A DNA stretch of 64,000 bases from Haematobia irritans (taxonomy: Eukaryota; Arthropoda; Insecta; Diptera; Muscidae): NCBI RefSeq assembly GCF_050003625.1, contig NC_134397.1, positions 276,266,070-276,330,069 of the forward strand. The letters are read 5' to 3'. Below the pieces are notes generated by a model that worked only from the letters and a program-made list of their open reading frames with translations, was not told where the DNA came from and did no database searches. Below, piece after piece: positions 22,144 to 32,499 of this stretch. How positions within the stretch are numbered: position 1 is the stretch's first letter; each line of letters begins with the position of its first letter. The position numbers were made by a program, and so were the translations under genes.

Positions 22144-22592
22144 TTTAGACTTAAGCATACCAAATTTTTGGCCATATTATAAAACAGTTTTCCGAAACAA
22201 CATACAAGCGGTTTCACAGAAATTGCTCTCATTTCATTCTCTCGCTGTGTTATGTTGATATCTTTTTATTCAACCCTCCCGGTTTCCATCTCTATTTCTT
22301 TCTCTATACTAACTCTCTCTCTGTCGCTCTCTGAATAAAGTATCACAACATATACATGTTTACTCGAAATTTGTAAATTTATATATGTTTACATTCACGC
22401 ATATTATTTTTATGAAACATTCATGCCCCAAACATAATATATTCTAACATATTAACATATGTGTCCCAAACATTTTGTGTTAGTTTAGGAACATTACATG
22501 TTTGCACTTAAATATATTGTGTTTAAAAATTGTGCCCGAAACACATTTTGTTTATATCGGAACATATGAAAAACATATTTTTCTAACAGTGT

Positions 22593-24442
22593 AGTGGATT
22601 TCAAAATCAATGACTGTACAATTAAATTGTATACAGGGACTTTACATTACAATGAACCTGAAAGGAATTAGTTTGTTTTTCGCATAAAGCTGTTTATTAT
22701 TTTTCAGTGTATAAATTTCCCAAAAAATATATATAACTTTCATATTAAATAAATTTGGACGCAATGCTAGTGTCTCGTAAACAATATGAGTTACCAACAT
22801 CATACAAGTGTTATTCCTAGTTTTGCAAATATAATTGGCAGAATTGGTAATACTTTGCTTCGGCAATAATGTTTGTAAAAGATAAATGGAATATAAAATG
22901 AATGTTTCAAATTTTAAGTCAATTTAACCCAACTTTATTAAGGTGTACCGATTTTTTCTCTAATTGTAATCATTTATATTTTCAAAATACATAATGAAAT
23001 CATCATTTATAGATGTTTTTTTTGGGATTTATATATTATGTTCATTGATAGATTCAAATATAATTTATCACTCTATATGAATAAATCATTCATCAAAAGA
23101 TTTCCATAATCTAAACATTTTTCTAGGAATATTTTATGTTGTAATATTTCATACACATTAGAAGAGAATTTAGAAAAAACATAAATAACTATGTGTATGA
23201 TTTTGTTTATAATTTTTAATATAATAGAAACAAACCATAAACCCCCTAAACATAGTGAAAACTTTAAAATAATATTTTAATTTTAGTGGGATTCATGTGA
23301 AATTATACCTACATATTTTAGCACTGATTTATTTATTTACTTTTAATGGGACTATTTGAAAATTCAAGTTCAAAATTTATTTAACATTTAATTTCCGTGT
23401 GAATTGTATTGTAGCTAAAATAACTTATGGTTAAAGAATCGATAACTAAAGTACTGAGGCATTAACTCACCTGGTCTTACTTCGTATTTATTTATTTACC
23501 ATTCTCATCCACTAATCAACTGAAACGTTTGATCAGATTTGACGTTTGAATTTTGTTTGTTTTCACTGACTGTATGATCTCTTTGATGGAAGCAAACTTT
23601 TATAGTAGGCAATAAATCAAATGAGCTGTGGTTACACCTTGCCCACCAATTCAAATTGAAGTGGAAATGACATTTCAATAAAAAGTGAGCAATAGTCCAA
23701 AAGTAAACTATCTTATTTTCCTCTCTTAATTATTCATATATAATTTTCTTTTCATATCACATTACGTTGTGAAAAAAAAAACATTATCTCTTCCCATATC
23801 CTTTTTATGACGCGTAGTGGCCACAGTGGCAGTCATTTTAATCATCCGACTAATTACTGTCATTCATATCATTAGTCTTCGTTCTTTCTGAATGAAATCT
23901 TCAATATGGCAAAGTGAATGATGAATGGGCCTCCACAGATCATATTCTGTGTCCACTGGTGGGTGCTACATGCCTCGAAATAGTGGAGCGGCATAATTTT
24001 CTCCATTAGTCATGACTACCGTGAGATAACAACAACATCGAATTGCCGCAAAATCTGTCTGCTATGATGTGCAACAAAGGAAGGCCATTGTCTCTTATGA
24101 TGAAGGATGAATTCTCAGAATGTTTAGTGAGAATGGGAAGATTCCTGTAGACGTTTATCTCTTGCACGCATTTCATAAACCATTTGAAACATGTGTTAAT
24201 CACATATTTAGACAATTGTTATAGCTTTTATGGGATGTCGTCGTAAGGAGGAGTAGTATATTCATTAAGGTAGCATATGAGATTCGCAAAAATTTGTTTC
24301 GTTTCATTTAGGATACTAATCTTTAAAATTTGCATTCCGCCATTATATGTATTTGAAGTTAGCAAAATTTTCCTGAATATAAAAAAATATAATTTTGATT
24401 TAAAGAAATAATCTTTGGATTAAAGAAAAACCCGTTCAAATA
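22593..24442. other. single-copy-looking DNA, no gene supported
   Basis: AT-rich without recognised repeats. The stretch 23450-24250 is less AT-rich. The CT-rich tract with repeated CTCTCT at 22290-22335 lies within the adjoining F-family copy. No open frame has family resemblance. Confidence 0.3.
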
Positions 24443-24450
24443 TATGGATT

Positions 24451-24604
24451 CAGAGAATGAAGCCTCTGAGTCGCGACGCTGCCGCCGCCCAATATGTCTA
24501 CTCCTCTCGACTCAAATATAGCCTCCCTTTAATCAAAAATGTTGATTTATATCAGAATTCAGTGTCAGCCGCCGCCAACAAAAATGGGTCGCCTTCATTC
24601 TCTG
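24451..24604. mobile_element. 154-bp hAT MITE
   Basis: Perfect 12-bp terminal inverted repeats (CAGAGAATGAAG and CTTCATTCTCTG) are flanked by a perfect 8-bp duplication, TATGGATT (24443-24450 and 24605-24612). The ends begin CAGAG, as is usual in hAT. Subterminal GCCGCCGCC blocks make it far more GC-rich than its surroundings. An open frame crosses it (24457-24699) but runs through both the MITE and unrelated flank, so it is not a gene. Confidence 0.88.
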
Positions 24605-24634
24605 TATGGATTTATTCGGAGAATTTTACATTAA

Positions 24635-25301
24635 AAACAAGTAAGGAAAGTCTAAAGTCGGGCGGGGCCGACTATATTATACCCTGCACCACTTTGTAGA
24701 TCTAAATTTTCGATACCATATCACATCCGTCAAATGTGTTGGGTGCTATATATAAAGGTTTGTCCCACATACATACATTTAACTATCACACGATCTGGAC
24801 ATAATTTGATAGACTTCTACAAAATCTATAGACTCAAAATTTAAGTTGGCTAATGGACTAGGGTGCAACACAATTTTAGTAAAAAAATATGGGAAACATT
24901 TAAATCTGAAGCAATTTTAAGGAAACTTCGCAAAAGTTTTTTTTTATGATTTATCGCTCGATATATATGTATTAGAAGTTTAGGAAAATTAGAGTTATTT
25001 TTACAACTTTTCTACTAAGCAGTGGCGATTTAACAAGGAAAATGTTGGTATTTGACAATTTTTGTCGAAATCAGAAAAACATATATATGGGAGCTATATC
25101 TAAATCTGAACCTATTTCACGCATAGCTACAAAGCTAATTCTACACCCTGTGCAAAATTTCAACTAAATCGGAGTTAAAAATTGCCCTCTGTGGTCATAT
25201 GAGTGTAAATCGAACGAAAGCTATATATGGGAGATATATCCAAATCTGAACCGATTTCAACCAAATTTGGCACGCATAGTTGCAATGCTAATTACACTCC
25301 C
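24635..25301 (+). mobile_element. tandem-repeat element, E4 (plus), cut by T copy 3
   Basis: Begins AAACAAGTAAGGAAAGTC then GTCGGGCGGGGCCGAC, a perfect 16-bp-class hairpin, then TATATTATACCCTGCACCAC. This is the inverse of the right edge at 9880-9938. It continues with ATATATGGGAGCTATATCTA units and stops abruptly at 25301, where T copy 3 begins. Confidence 0.65.
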
Positions 25302-25641
25302 TACACGCAAAGAAAAAAAAAACGTTTGGAAAACGTGTACAGAAAACGTTTTTCTTTTGTTAGAGTTTTTTGAATTGCTTCGACAATTTTAAACTTTTAT
25401 CACCAAAAAAATTCGTTTGTTACAAAATTTTTATTTTTTCAATTAAAAAAGTTATTTTTGAAACAACAACACAGTCCATTTCGTTTATATCAAACACTGT
25501 TCTTTTCTGACTTTAGGTCTTTAATAAGACACATTTTACAGTTCAAAATTTAATATACTACAATGTAATGTTGAACATTTTTTCGGAATCTTCCGAACAT
25601 ATGTGGAATATATGTAAAAAAAAAAACAAACAAAAAACTTT

Positions 25642-25714
25642 GGGCGAAGCAGGGATCGAACCCACGACCCTTGGCATGCAAGTCGGACGTAGCAACCACT
25701 GCTCCACGGCGCCA
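25642..25714 (-). other. tRNA-like Pol III module in T copy 3 (minus)
   Basis: On the minus strand: GGCGCCGTGGAGCAGTGG then GGTTCGATCCCTGCTTCG. This is the same module as 13916-13987. Confidence 0.6.
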
Positions 25715-25824
25715 AACTAACTGTTTGTTTCTGTTAAATAAACTTTGTTTATTCGGTTCGTGGGCGCCGCAAGCTATGCTATATAAATATAACTTATATC
25801 GATATTTATCTATTGATGACCATA

Positions 25825-25899
25825 ACAGGTATATGGCTCAGTGGTTAGTGTGTTGGCTTACAAAGTGCATGGTCCGCGGTTCGATTCTCCGTCCAGGCG
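25825..25899 (+). other. tRNA-like Pol III module in T copy 3 (plus)
   Basis: ATATGGCTCAGTGGTTAGTG is followed by GCGGTTCGATTCTCCGTCC, giving recognisable A- and B-boxes. This is the same module as 13731-13806 and 16414-16489. Confidence 0.65.
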
Positions 25900-26152
25900 A
25901 AAGGTAAAAAAAATTTAAAAATTGACAAAATCGTATAATTTCTTCTACATTGTTGGTATTACAAGAAAAAGGTGTTAAGAACTAAAAGACCTCGTGGATG
26001 TGAGAAAGATGTGAGGGGAAAATGCAATTAGCAAGAAAACAACGTTTTTTTTTTTTTTGAGTATTTATATAGGGTATAAAAAATCTATAAACAAAGTTTT
26101 TTGGTTTTTTGAAATTAAACATTTGTTCGTGAATTACAAAGCTATTCATGTA

Positions 26153-26760
26153 CACTCAAAAAAGTGAACTCTCTATTTCACTAAAGTCAATTTTACTTCA
26201 TTTTAGTTCATGGAATTATTATAATTGGAGAAAGTTTCCTTTATTCCAATAAGTTTTTGCATACGTTAGTTAAATGAAACAACAAAAAAAAACGGGAAAA
26301 ATTATACACAAATAAAGCACAAAGATTTATTAAATTCTGATTTTGACTTTGACCTTCCCTTAAGAATTTTTGTATTGATTTCCAGCCAAAGATGTGACTT
26401 TTTTAAACTAAAGCCATTTTATAGTGACCTATTTGACTTTAAATCTAGGATCAATAAAATTAAAATTAGAATACCGATCTCATCTACCAAATTTTCATTC
26501 TCTGTTCGCGGTATATTAATAAAGTTATTCACGTACAAAAAAATGCCAGTTTAAAAATCCAAATTATACTTCAAAATAAAAATTTTTTTCTTATATATTT
26601 GAAGCGCTTTTATCTTAAATTTAAATATTTCACTATTATAAACTGTATTTTAATTAAAGTTCCATTATTCTAAAGAAATTTGTCTTTAATATTGTGGCAA
26701 TTGCACATCCTTAACTTGAGGTTGCGTAATCTTTAATATCATGTAAATATTTTTTCAGTG
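26153..26760 (+). mobile_element. chimeric B/C-family MITE
   Basis: The left third (26153-26330) is B-family (CACTCAAAAAAGTGAACTC). The rest follows the C-family sequence seen at 60735-61098, including GGTTGCGTAATCTTTAATAT, and ends TTTTTTCAGTG. TA precedes the element. The switch occurs near 26335. Confidence 0.5.
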
Positions 26761-28758
26761 TGTATACATAAGGTATGTCCAATTGTTTGAAAAATGCATT
26801 TGGTATTTCGCATTGAGTTTATTTCTTCATCGATAATAGTTCTTAGTTGCATACTGTCTTATAATATATATGGTATTCTCTAAACAAATACCAACAGCCA
26901 CCAAAATGGGATTAATGGTCCAAATAAAAAATAATCAGAACCTTTAATTTATTCACAAAAAACAACTGAATTGATTACATGATTTACTTACAACTATCAC
27001 CTCGAAAAAAAAAACGTATTTGTTATGTCGCATTTGGAACTCTTATAATTGACCTCATTTCTCATACCATCCACCATTACCACCAAGGCAAAAGTTTGAA
27101 AATTATGTTCGATTTTTGTTGTTGTTCTTGTTGTTGAAAAATTAACATAACCAAAATCAGGCGCACATGTTGCTATAAAAGGTTGCGGGAATATTCCTAA
27201 GGCAAATATACATGGAATATAAAGTTGGGTTTTGGGGAAGCATTTGATTAACCTCTTTTTCCATTAAGTTTCTTTGACTTTCTTGCACTTGGCTGATCCT
27301 TTACTTTAGACTAGAACAGAAACTACTACGAGTATTTAGTAGCACTAGCACAGGAACATTATAAAGATGTTTATGTAGATTGCCAACCATTCACCAAGAA
27401 AATATTGAAATTTCTCCATAGTCTTAAGATATTCGTATGGGGTTTAATTAATTCATAGGGGATAACAACAAACATCAAAATTCTTTTAAAACTTCAATAA
27501 TGTTCGAAGCTATGTGCTGGGGTTTCTTGGTGGTACTGTTGTGCTGTGATAGCATGAACTTGCCACCAGTTGTGGAACTTTATGATAAGATTAAATTGGT
27601 GTACAAAGGAATAAAGAATGTTTGCTTCCTAGGTTGATTCCTTTGGTCACTGGTTGTATAAATTTCCATGTATTTTCAACACCATATTCATGCTCATTTC
27701 GTGGTGGCATAACATATCAAATTTTGTATACCAGTGTAGGAAAAAAAGTCAATATGAAGTTTTGGGGAGAAAAAAAAATTAAAAGACCTTAACCGCCTCT
27801 GTTTTTTTTTTGTTTTGCTAAAGGATCCCTAACAAAAAACCTCAACATAGAAGAAGATAAAACGAAAGCAGAGAAGAGAAGATGTTCTACAATGCCAAAG
27901 TTGTGTTCGCACATCTCTCCAGAAAATAAGGAGTTCAGGTTGATGACCCTGCAACTATACCATGTCTCTGTCTGCCTCTAGAGGAACAGTAATTCTCTTT
28001 GTCTTCTCCTCAATCAGTTATAAAAGACTTTGTTTCAATGCTTCAAATAAAAAAATCAAAACTGAAGCAAGCAGACTCCAAAAACTCTAAAGATCAAGAG
28101 AAAATTTCAAAATTCCAAGAATTTTGATCGGCTTTTTGGGACAGACTTGTTATTTTTTGCTCTATTACGCCATATAAATGGACACCAATGATTTCAGGAA
28201 GCTAAATGAATAACAATAAAGCGAGAACTTGTCGCATGTTAACAATGACACTACAGTAAGATCAAGAGGATTATTGGACATTTGTTTTCTGTATTATGGC
28301 GACAATATGTTTTATCGTGATCTTCAAAGTGTCGTCCTCCAAAAGCCTAATGGATGACATGTTCCCTTATAGCAGCAAGTGGTATACTTCAAATGATGCA
28401 TATGGAAATGTTGGAACGTGTTAATATTGGGAAGTATACATATTAAGAACTTGAATTGTGGAAGTATACTATAGTTGAATTGAATAAATGGAGGATCATG
28501 GAGTCGTGAAGTATGTTTGTTACTTCTTTTTATGCTTAGATTTGAATTTATTCCAAACAAAATTGTAACAGAGTAATCAATCGAAGTAATGTCCTTGATA
28601 CACTCATAAAAAAGAACGTGTACCGATTTTTTTAAGACTTCTCGCCGCCAAAGAATAACGAAATCGTGAACATTCCGTTCTGATTTTTCGTGCATGCTTC
28701 CGTTTTATTTTGGTACCATCCTTTCACGTTTTTGGAATTAATTTTAATTTTTTCTATT
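26761..28758. other. single-copy-looking DNA, no gene supported
   Basis: About 2 kb with moderate composition and no recognised repeat family, consistent with intron or intergenic DNA. The minus-strand frame at 28324-28695 (123 codons) has no family resemblance. Confidence 0.3.
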
Positions 28759-28759
28759 A

Positions 28760-29048
28760 CACAGAAAAAAATTTCACGAAAATTTTTCCAATTAAAATTT
28801 TAATTGAGTTTTAAAAAATATTTAATTAAAAATTTAATTGGTTCAACAAATTTTTTAATTGAAACAAAAATCAATCACAATAATTAATAGTATCAATTAA
28901 TTTTTTAATTGGATCAATTAATTTTTTAATTGACCTTCAATTAATTTTTTAATTGATACCATCATTTCTGTGATTGAAGACATTTCAATTAAAAAATTAA
29001 TTGAATCAATTAATTTCGTGATTGAACCAGAAAAAAATTTTTTGTGTG
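28760..29048 (+). mobile_element. D-family MITE, copy 1
   Basis: 289-bp element with TA outside both ends. Ends: CACAGAAAAAAATTTC and AAAAAATTTTTTGTGTG. The body is built of repeated TCAATTAATTTTTTAATTG blocks, so the single strand can fold back at many places. The same element in the opposite orientation lies at 62090-62370. Confidence 0.7.
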
Positions 29049-29133
29049 TAGTGTAGCCACTACTTTTTCCATGCAATGCCGAAAAAAGTGACTCTTTTGA
29101 CTCAATCCATGAATTGAAGTTTTGGCTCACTTA

Positions 29134-29578
29134 CACTAAAAAAATATTGTCGTGAGATCAATGATTTTATGTCCTTAAAATACGAACGCAAATTTTGCTT
29201 AACATAGAAGACGCATTTCTCTAATACAAAGATGTTTCCCTTGTCCTAAAATCGATAAACTTTTCAATGAAGTCGTATTGTCCTTATAATTAAGTGATTT
29301 GACTTAAAAATGGGTATTATAACATGAAAGAAAAAATGTTTGTGCTAAGGTCAACTTGACTTTAATAGTTCAGAAAATTCTTTCAATTTAATGAAATTGT
29401 CGTTAAATTTTTTGTCTTTTTGCATCTTGACTACAAAGAAAAAAACCGTTCAAATATAGGACATGTTTTTCAACTCTTTATTTTAAAAACGTTTTTACTT
29501 GAAACATAGCATAATTTCTACTGAAAGTCGTGTCTGAATTTGGAAAATAAAGTTTTCGTTAACTCGTTTTTAAAGGAA
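29134..29578 (-). mobile_element. A-family MITE, copy 2 (truncated)
   Basis: The left edge CACTAAAAAAATATTGTCGT next to TA corresponds to the reversed right end of copy 1 (10463-11105). Similarity stops near 29578 at ACTCGTTTTTAAAGG, so about a third is missing. Confidence 0.6.
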
Positions 29579-30239
29579 TGCCTGGTCATCCAGGTCATCG
29601 GTGGTCTGAAGGAGGAGGAGGAGGCCTGAGCTATACGGAAGGCGGGGGGGGGGGGGGTCCCACCCCATTGTCATTTGAGTGTTTTTTAATTTATGAATTT
29701 ATTAAATCTTAATATTTACATTCATATAAAATTGGTCTTCAACGTCAGGCCAAAAAAAATTAATGGAATTATAGTATCAATTAATTTTTTGTCCAATAAG
29801 CTCGAATAAATACAATAATAATATATAAAGGTGATTAAAAGTAACCGTGAAAATAAGCTAGTTTTCGGCTTGAAAACTGAACATAGTACTTACTTTAATA
29901 CATGAAATATAATTCTATAGCTATAGTTAATAAATAATTTTGAATAAATTATTGCTATCCAATATGTGACATTTGTGTGAAATTTTGTAACTAACCTACA
30001 TTTTTACAACTTTTGTCTTATAAACTCCTTTCAAGACTACATATATTTTGCAATACATGAAATGGTGTTTAAATGTTGTGCTAACTTATTAAGCCTTTTG
30101 AATAATCGATCCTGTGCTTGCACTTTTCCAACTTACAGCGCGGTCCTTTAACATTCCCTTAGTTTCTTGTATTAAAATGTGACTGAATATGATAAAATCT
30201 CATTGTGTGGTGACCAATGTCATTTAAATATTTGTATAC
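29579..30239. other. G-rich patch, then non-coding DNA
   Basis: 29579-29680 is unusually G-rich, with GGAGGAGGAGGAGG and a run of 14 G (29644-29657). About 29787-29812 shares the phrase TTTGTCCAATAAGCTCGAAT with the hAT element at 52918-52937. No gene is seen. Confidence 0.45.
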
Positions 30240-30790
30240 ATTTATATAATATAAATGTATAAATTTTACTTGAAATGTTGATCGATAAGTTATAAACACA
30301 TGTCAAAGCTCTATTTTGGGAACTTTGAAGAAATCTCAAATAACTACTACTCCTATTGCAGCCATACCCAATTGCCAATTTAAATACTATTGTATAAAGA
30401 CTTTAATTATCAACCATTTAGATTTTTTTGTATCTCAATTTGTATAAAATTCCAATTTATTTACATACAAGCCCCACGTTATGTGACCTTGAAGCAAAAT
30501 AGCTAAATATTTAACGTAGCTAGATTCTTCAATCGACTTTCTGTTCATTGAAATATAAACTCCTGCTTTAAAGGTACGCAATACTCACCATTTTAGTTTT
30601 AGACATCGAACCATTTTAGTTTTATTTAAACAATATCGAGGCATCTTATTCAATGCTACACATTAAAGTCATTTCATATTTATATGGATAAAAAAGACAT
30701 GTGTCATCGGCAAACATCAAAAGTTTACCATCAAAACTAGTATTTGATAAATTTTTCAAATAAATTGAAAAAATAGTACTGCAGTACACA
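30240..30790 (-). pseudogene. non-LTR retrotransposon reverse-transcriptase fragment
   Basis: Read on the minus strand, the frame near 30660-30790 gives FSIYLKN...SFDGKLLMFADDTCLFY, containing the RT catalytic FADD box. Further along, YVKYLAILLQGHITWGLYVN (about 30470-30530) and LRFLQSSQNRALTCVYNL (about 30280-30340) match the post-catalytic part of LINE polymerases. Stops and frame changes are frequent, so it is dead. It is in the opposite orientation to the LINE that starts at 31045 and is clearly a separate insertion. Confidence 0.7.
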
Positions 30791-30922
30791 AAATCTAACT
30801 GGGTGCAAAAAACTTTTCGCATGAGACCAACATCTTATCAAATATTTTCATTAAGAATGGTGTAAGTTCATCTACACATGCCTATGTGGTCTAGCGTTAT
30901 TGTCCTTCAAAATCGCCATGTA

Positions 30923-30979
30923 TTTCAAATTTTGTGTCCATTTTCAAATTTTGTGTCCATTTTCAAATTTTGTGTCCAT
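30923..30979. repeat. three perfect 19-bp tandem repeats
   Basis: TTTCAAATTTTGTGTCCAT is repeated three times with no differences. This looks like a recent slippage event. Confidence 0.9.
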
Positions 30980-31049
30980 TTATCACAAAATACTCAACTC
31001 GAACGCTTCTATTGAGTTTGATTCGAAGCCCCAGTGATCGTTTCTCGTA

Positions 31050-32190
31050 ATGAAACTTCTTTCATTACTGTACGGAAACATAAATATGAACCTGCAACGA
31101 ATACATAGATGGGCTGCATGCAATGGTCTCAAATTAAATCCTTTGAAAACTAAGTGCTTAATAGTCTCCAGAAACGCGTGCGACATAAACGCTCTACCTC
31201 CGATAAAACTAAATGGCTGCAATATTGACTATACTCAACATGTTAGGAATCTAGGTGTTATTTTTGACAATGATCTTTCATGGAATAGACATATAGACAA
31301 TACTAGGTTAGGTTAGGTTAGGTTAGGTGGTAGCCCGATGTATCAGGCTCACTTAGACTATGCAGTCCATTGTGATACCACAGTGGTGAACTTCTCTCTT
31401 ATCACTGAGTGCTGCCCGATTCCATGTTAAGCTCAATGACAAGGGACCTCCTTTTTATAGCCGAGTCCGAACGGCTTTCCACATTGCAGTGAAACCACTT
31501 AGAGAAGCTTTGAAACCCTCAGAAATGTCACCAGCATTACTGAGGTGGGTAATCCACCGCTGAAAAACTTTTGGTGTTCGGTCGAAGCAGGAATCGAACC
31601 CACGACCTTATGTATGCAAGGCGGGCATGCTAACCATAGCACCACGGTGACTCCCAGACAATACTATAGGTACTGTGTATGGAATGCTTCGTTCTTTGTG
31701 GCCTGTTCAATTTTTTATTCCTGTGAATGTTCGTCGTGATATTGCCAATGCCTACTTGTTGTCCAGACTGTTGTATTGCTGTGAAGTTTATGTGAATTGT
31801 GACTGAAATCATGTGAGGAAATTGCGCACAGTTACCAATGATATTGCAAGATTTGTGTATGGTGTTGACAGGTTTCAGAGTATATCATGTTATGCGAAAG
31901 ATTTATATGGTATGTCGTTCAATAAGCTACTGGAGTTTAGATGTTTAATCTTTTTACATAAACTTATTCATTACTCTGAGCCGAAATATTAGTTTGAACG
32001 ATTGATCTTTACCCAATCTCCAAGACTACGATGTTTGAAACCTTTTAAATCCCGATATTTGGTTTCAGACCGACAATTTTTCATAATTGCTATACGATTG
32101 TGGAATAATTTACCTTTAAGTCTGCGAACGCAGCACTTATTCCCTCAATTCAAGAGGGAATTACGACGTCACTTTACTTTGATGGATTGA
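31050..32190 (+). pseudogene. LINE reverse-transcriptase C-terminal pseudogene, split by SINE
   Basis: The first block reads NLQRIHRWAACNGLKLNPLKT (thumb region following the RT domain) and ends VRNLGVIFDNDLSWNRHIDNT. After the 350-bp SINE and its target duplication the same frame continues IGTVYGMLRSLWPVQFF, RRDIANAYLLSRLLYCCEVY and LVSDRQFFIIAIRLWNNLP. Two in-frame stops interrupt it: one after CEVYVNCD (about 31801) and one after SEPKY (about 31990). Removing the SINE would restore continuity, showing that the SINE came later. The CR1/I/Jockey-type clade is not resolved. Confidence 0.72.
31306..31655 (-). mobile_element. tRNA-derived SINE, complete, with target duplication
   Basis: 350-bp SINE in minus orientation. 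The head at the right (about 31572-31650) reads CACCGTGGTGCTATGGTTAG (A-box) and GGTTCGATTCC (perfect B-box, 31590-31600 reversed). The body ends at the left in a (GGTTA)4 tail. An 11-bp duplication AGACAATACTA flanks it exactly (31295-31305 and 31656-31666), proving retroposition into the LINE. Fragments recur at 4058, 10234, 14320, 21347, 44328, 47931, 54953 and 56171. Confidence 0.88.
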
Positions 32191-32299
32191 TTTAATTATT
32201 TAATTTTATTTTTTTCCTTCTATTTGATTAAATTTTAATTTTGCAACAAATCGTATTTGTGTGTATGTCTGTTTTTATGTTCAACTTCTTTATTCTTTT

Positions 32300-32449
32300 T
32301 ATACCCACCACCATAAAATGGTGACGGGGGTATAATAAGTTTGTCATTCCGTTTGTAACACATCGAAATATCGATTTCCGACTATATAAAGTATATATAT
32401 TCTTGATCAGGGAGAAATTCTAAGTCGATATAAGCATGTCCGTCTGTCC

Positions 32450-32499
<50 letters not shown>

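Larger units (their letters stand above)
20255..22592 (+). mobile_element. F-family element, copy 3, split by piggyBac
   Basis: F-type words (CAAACATATTTTGC, ATATGTTTGGAAGCATTTTG) occupy 20255-20400. A CATTCCCTCACAT-type SINE module remnant follows at 20410-20490. After the piggyBac insertion the F sequence resumes (about 22340-22592) and ends AAAACATATTTTTCTAACAGTG next to TA. It therefore predates the piggyBac insertion. Confidence 0.55.
25304..26061 (-). mobile_element. composite T element, copy 3 (right end missing)
   Basis: Inverted relative to copies 1 and 2. It begins CACGCAAAGAAAA after TA and lies inside the E4 repeat element. The two modules are present: minus-strand 25642-25714 and plus-strand 25825-25899. 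The element ends in a T17 tract at about 26061, about 170 bp short of its expected terminus, so it cannot move by end recognition. Confidence 0.78.

Noticed and set aside
25671..25907. 78-codon frame across T copy 3, and similar frames at 16405-16765
   Set aside because: They translate the tRNA-like modules; a by-product of non-coding Pol III-type sequence.
31306..31325. Telomeric TTAGG-like repeat
   Set aside because: The GGTTA units are the tail of a SINE bounded by a target duplication. Flies also lack TTAGG telomeres.
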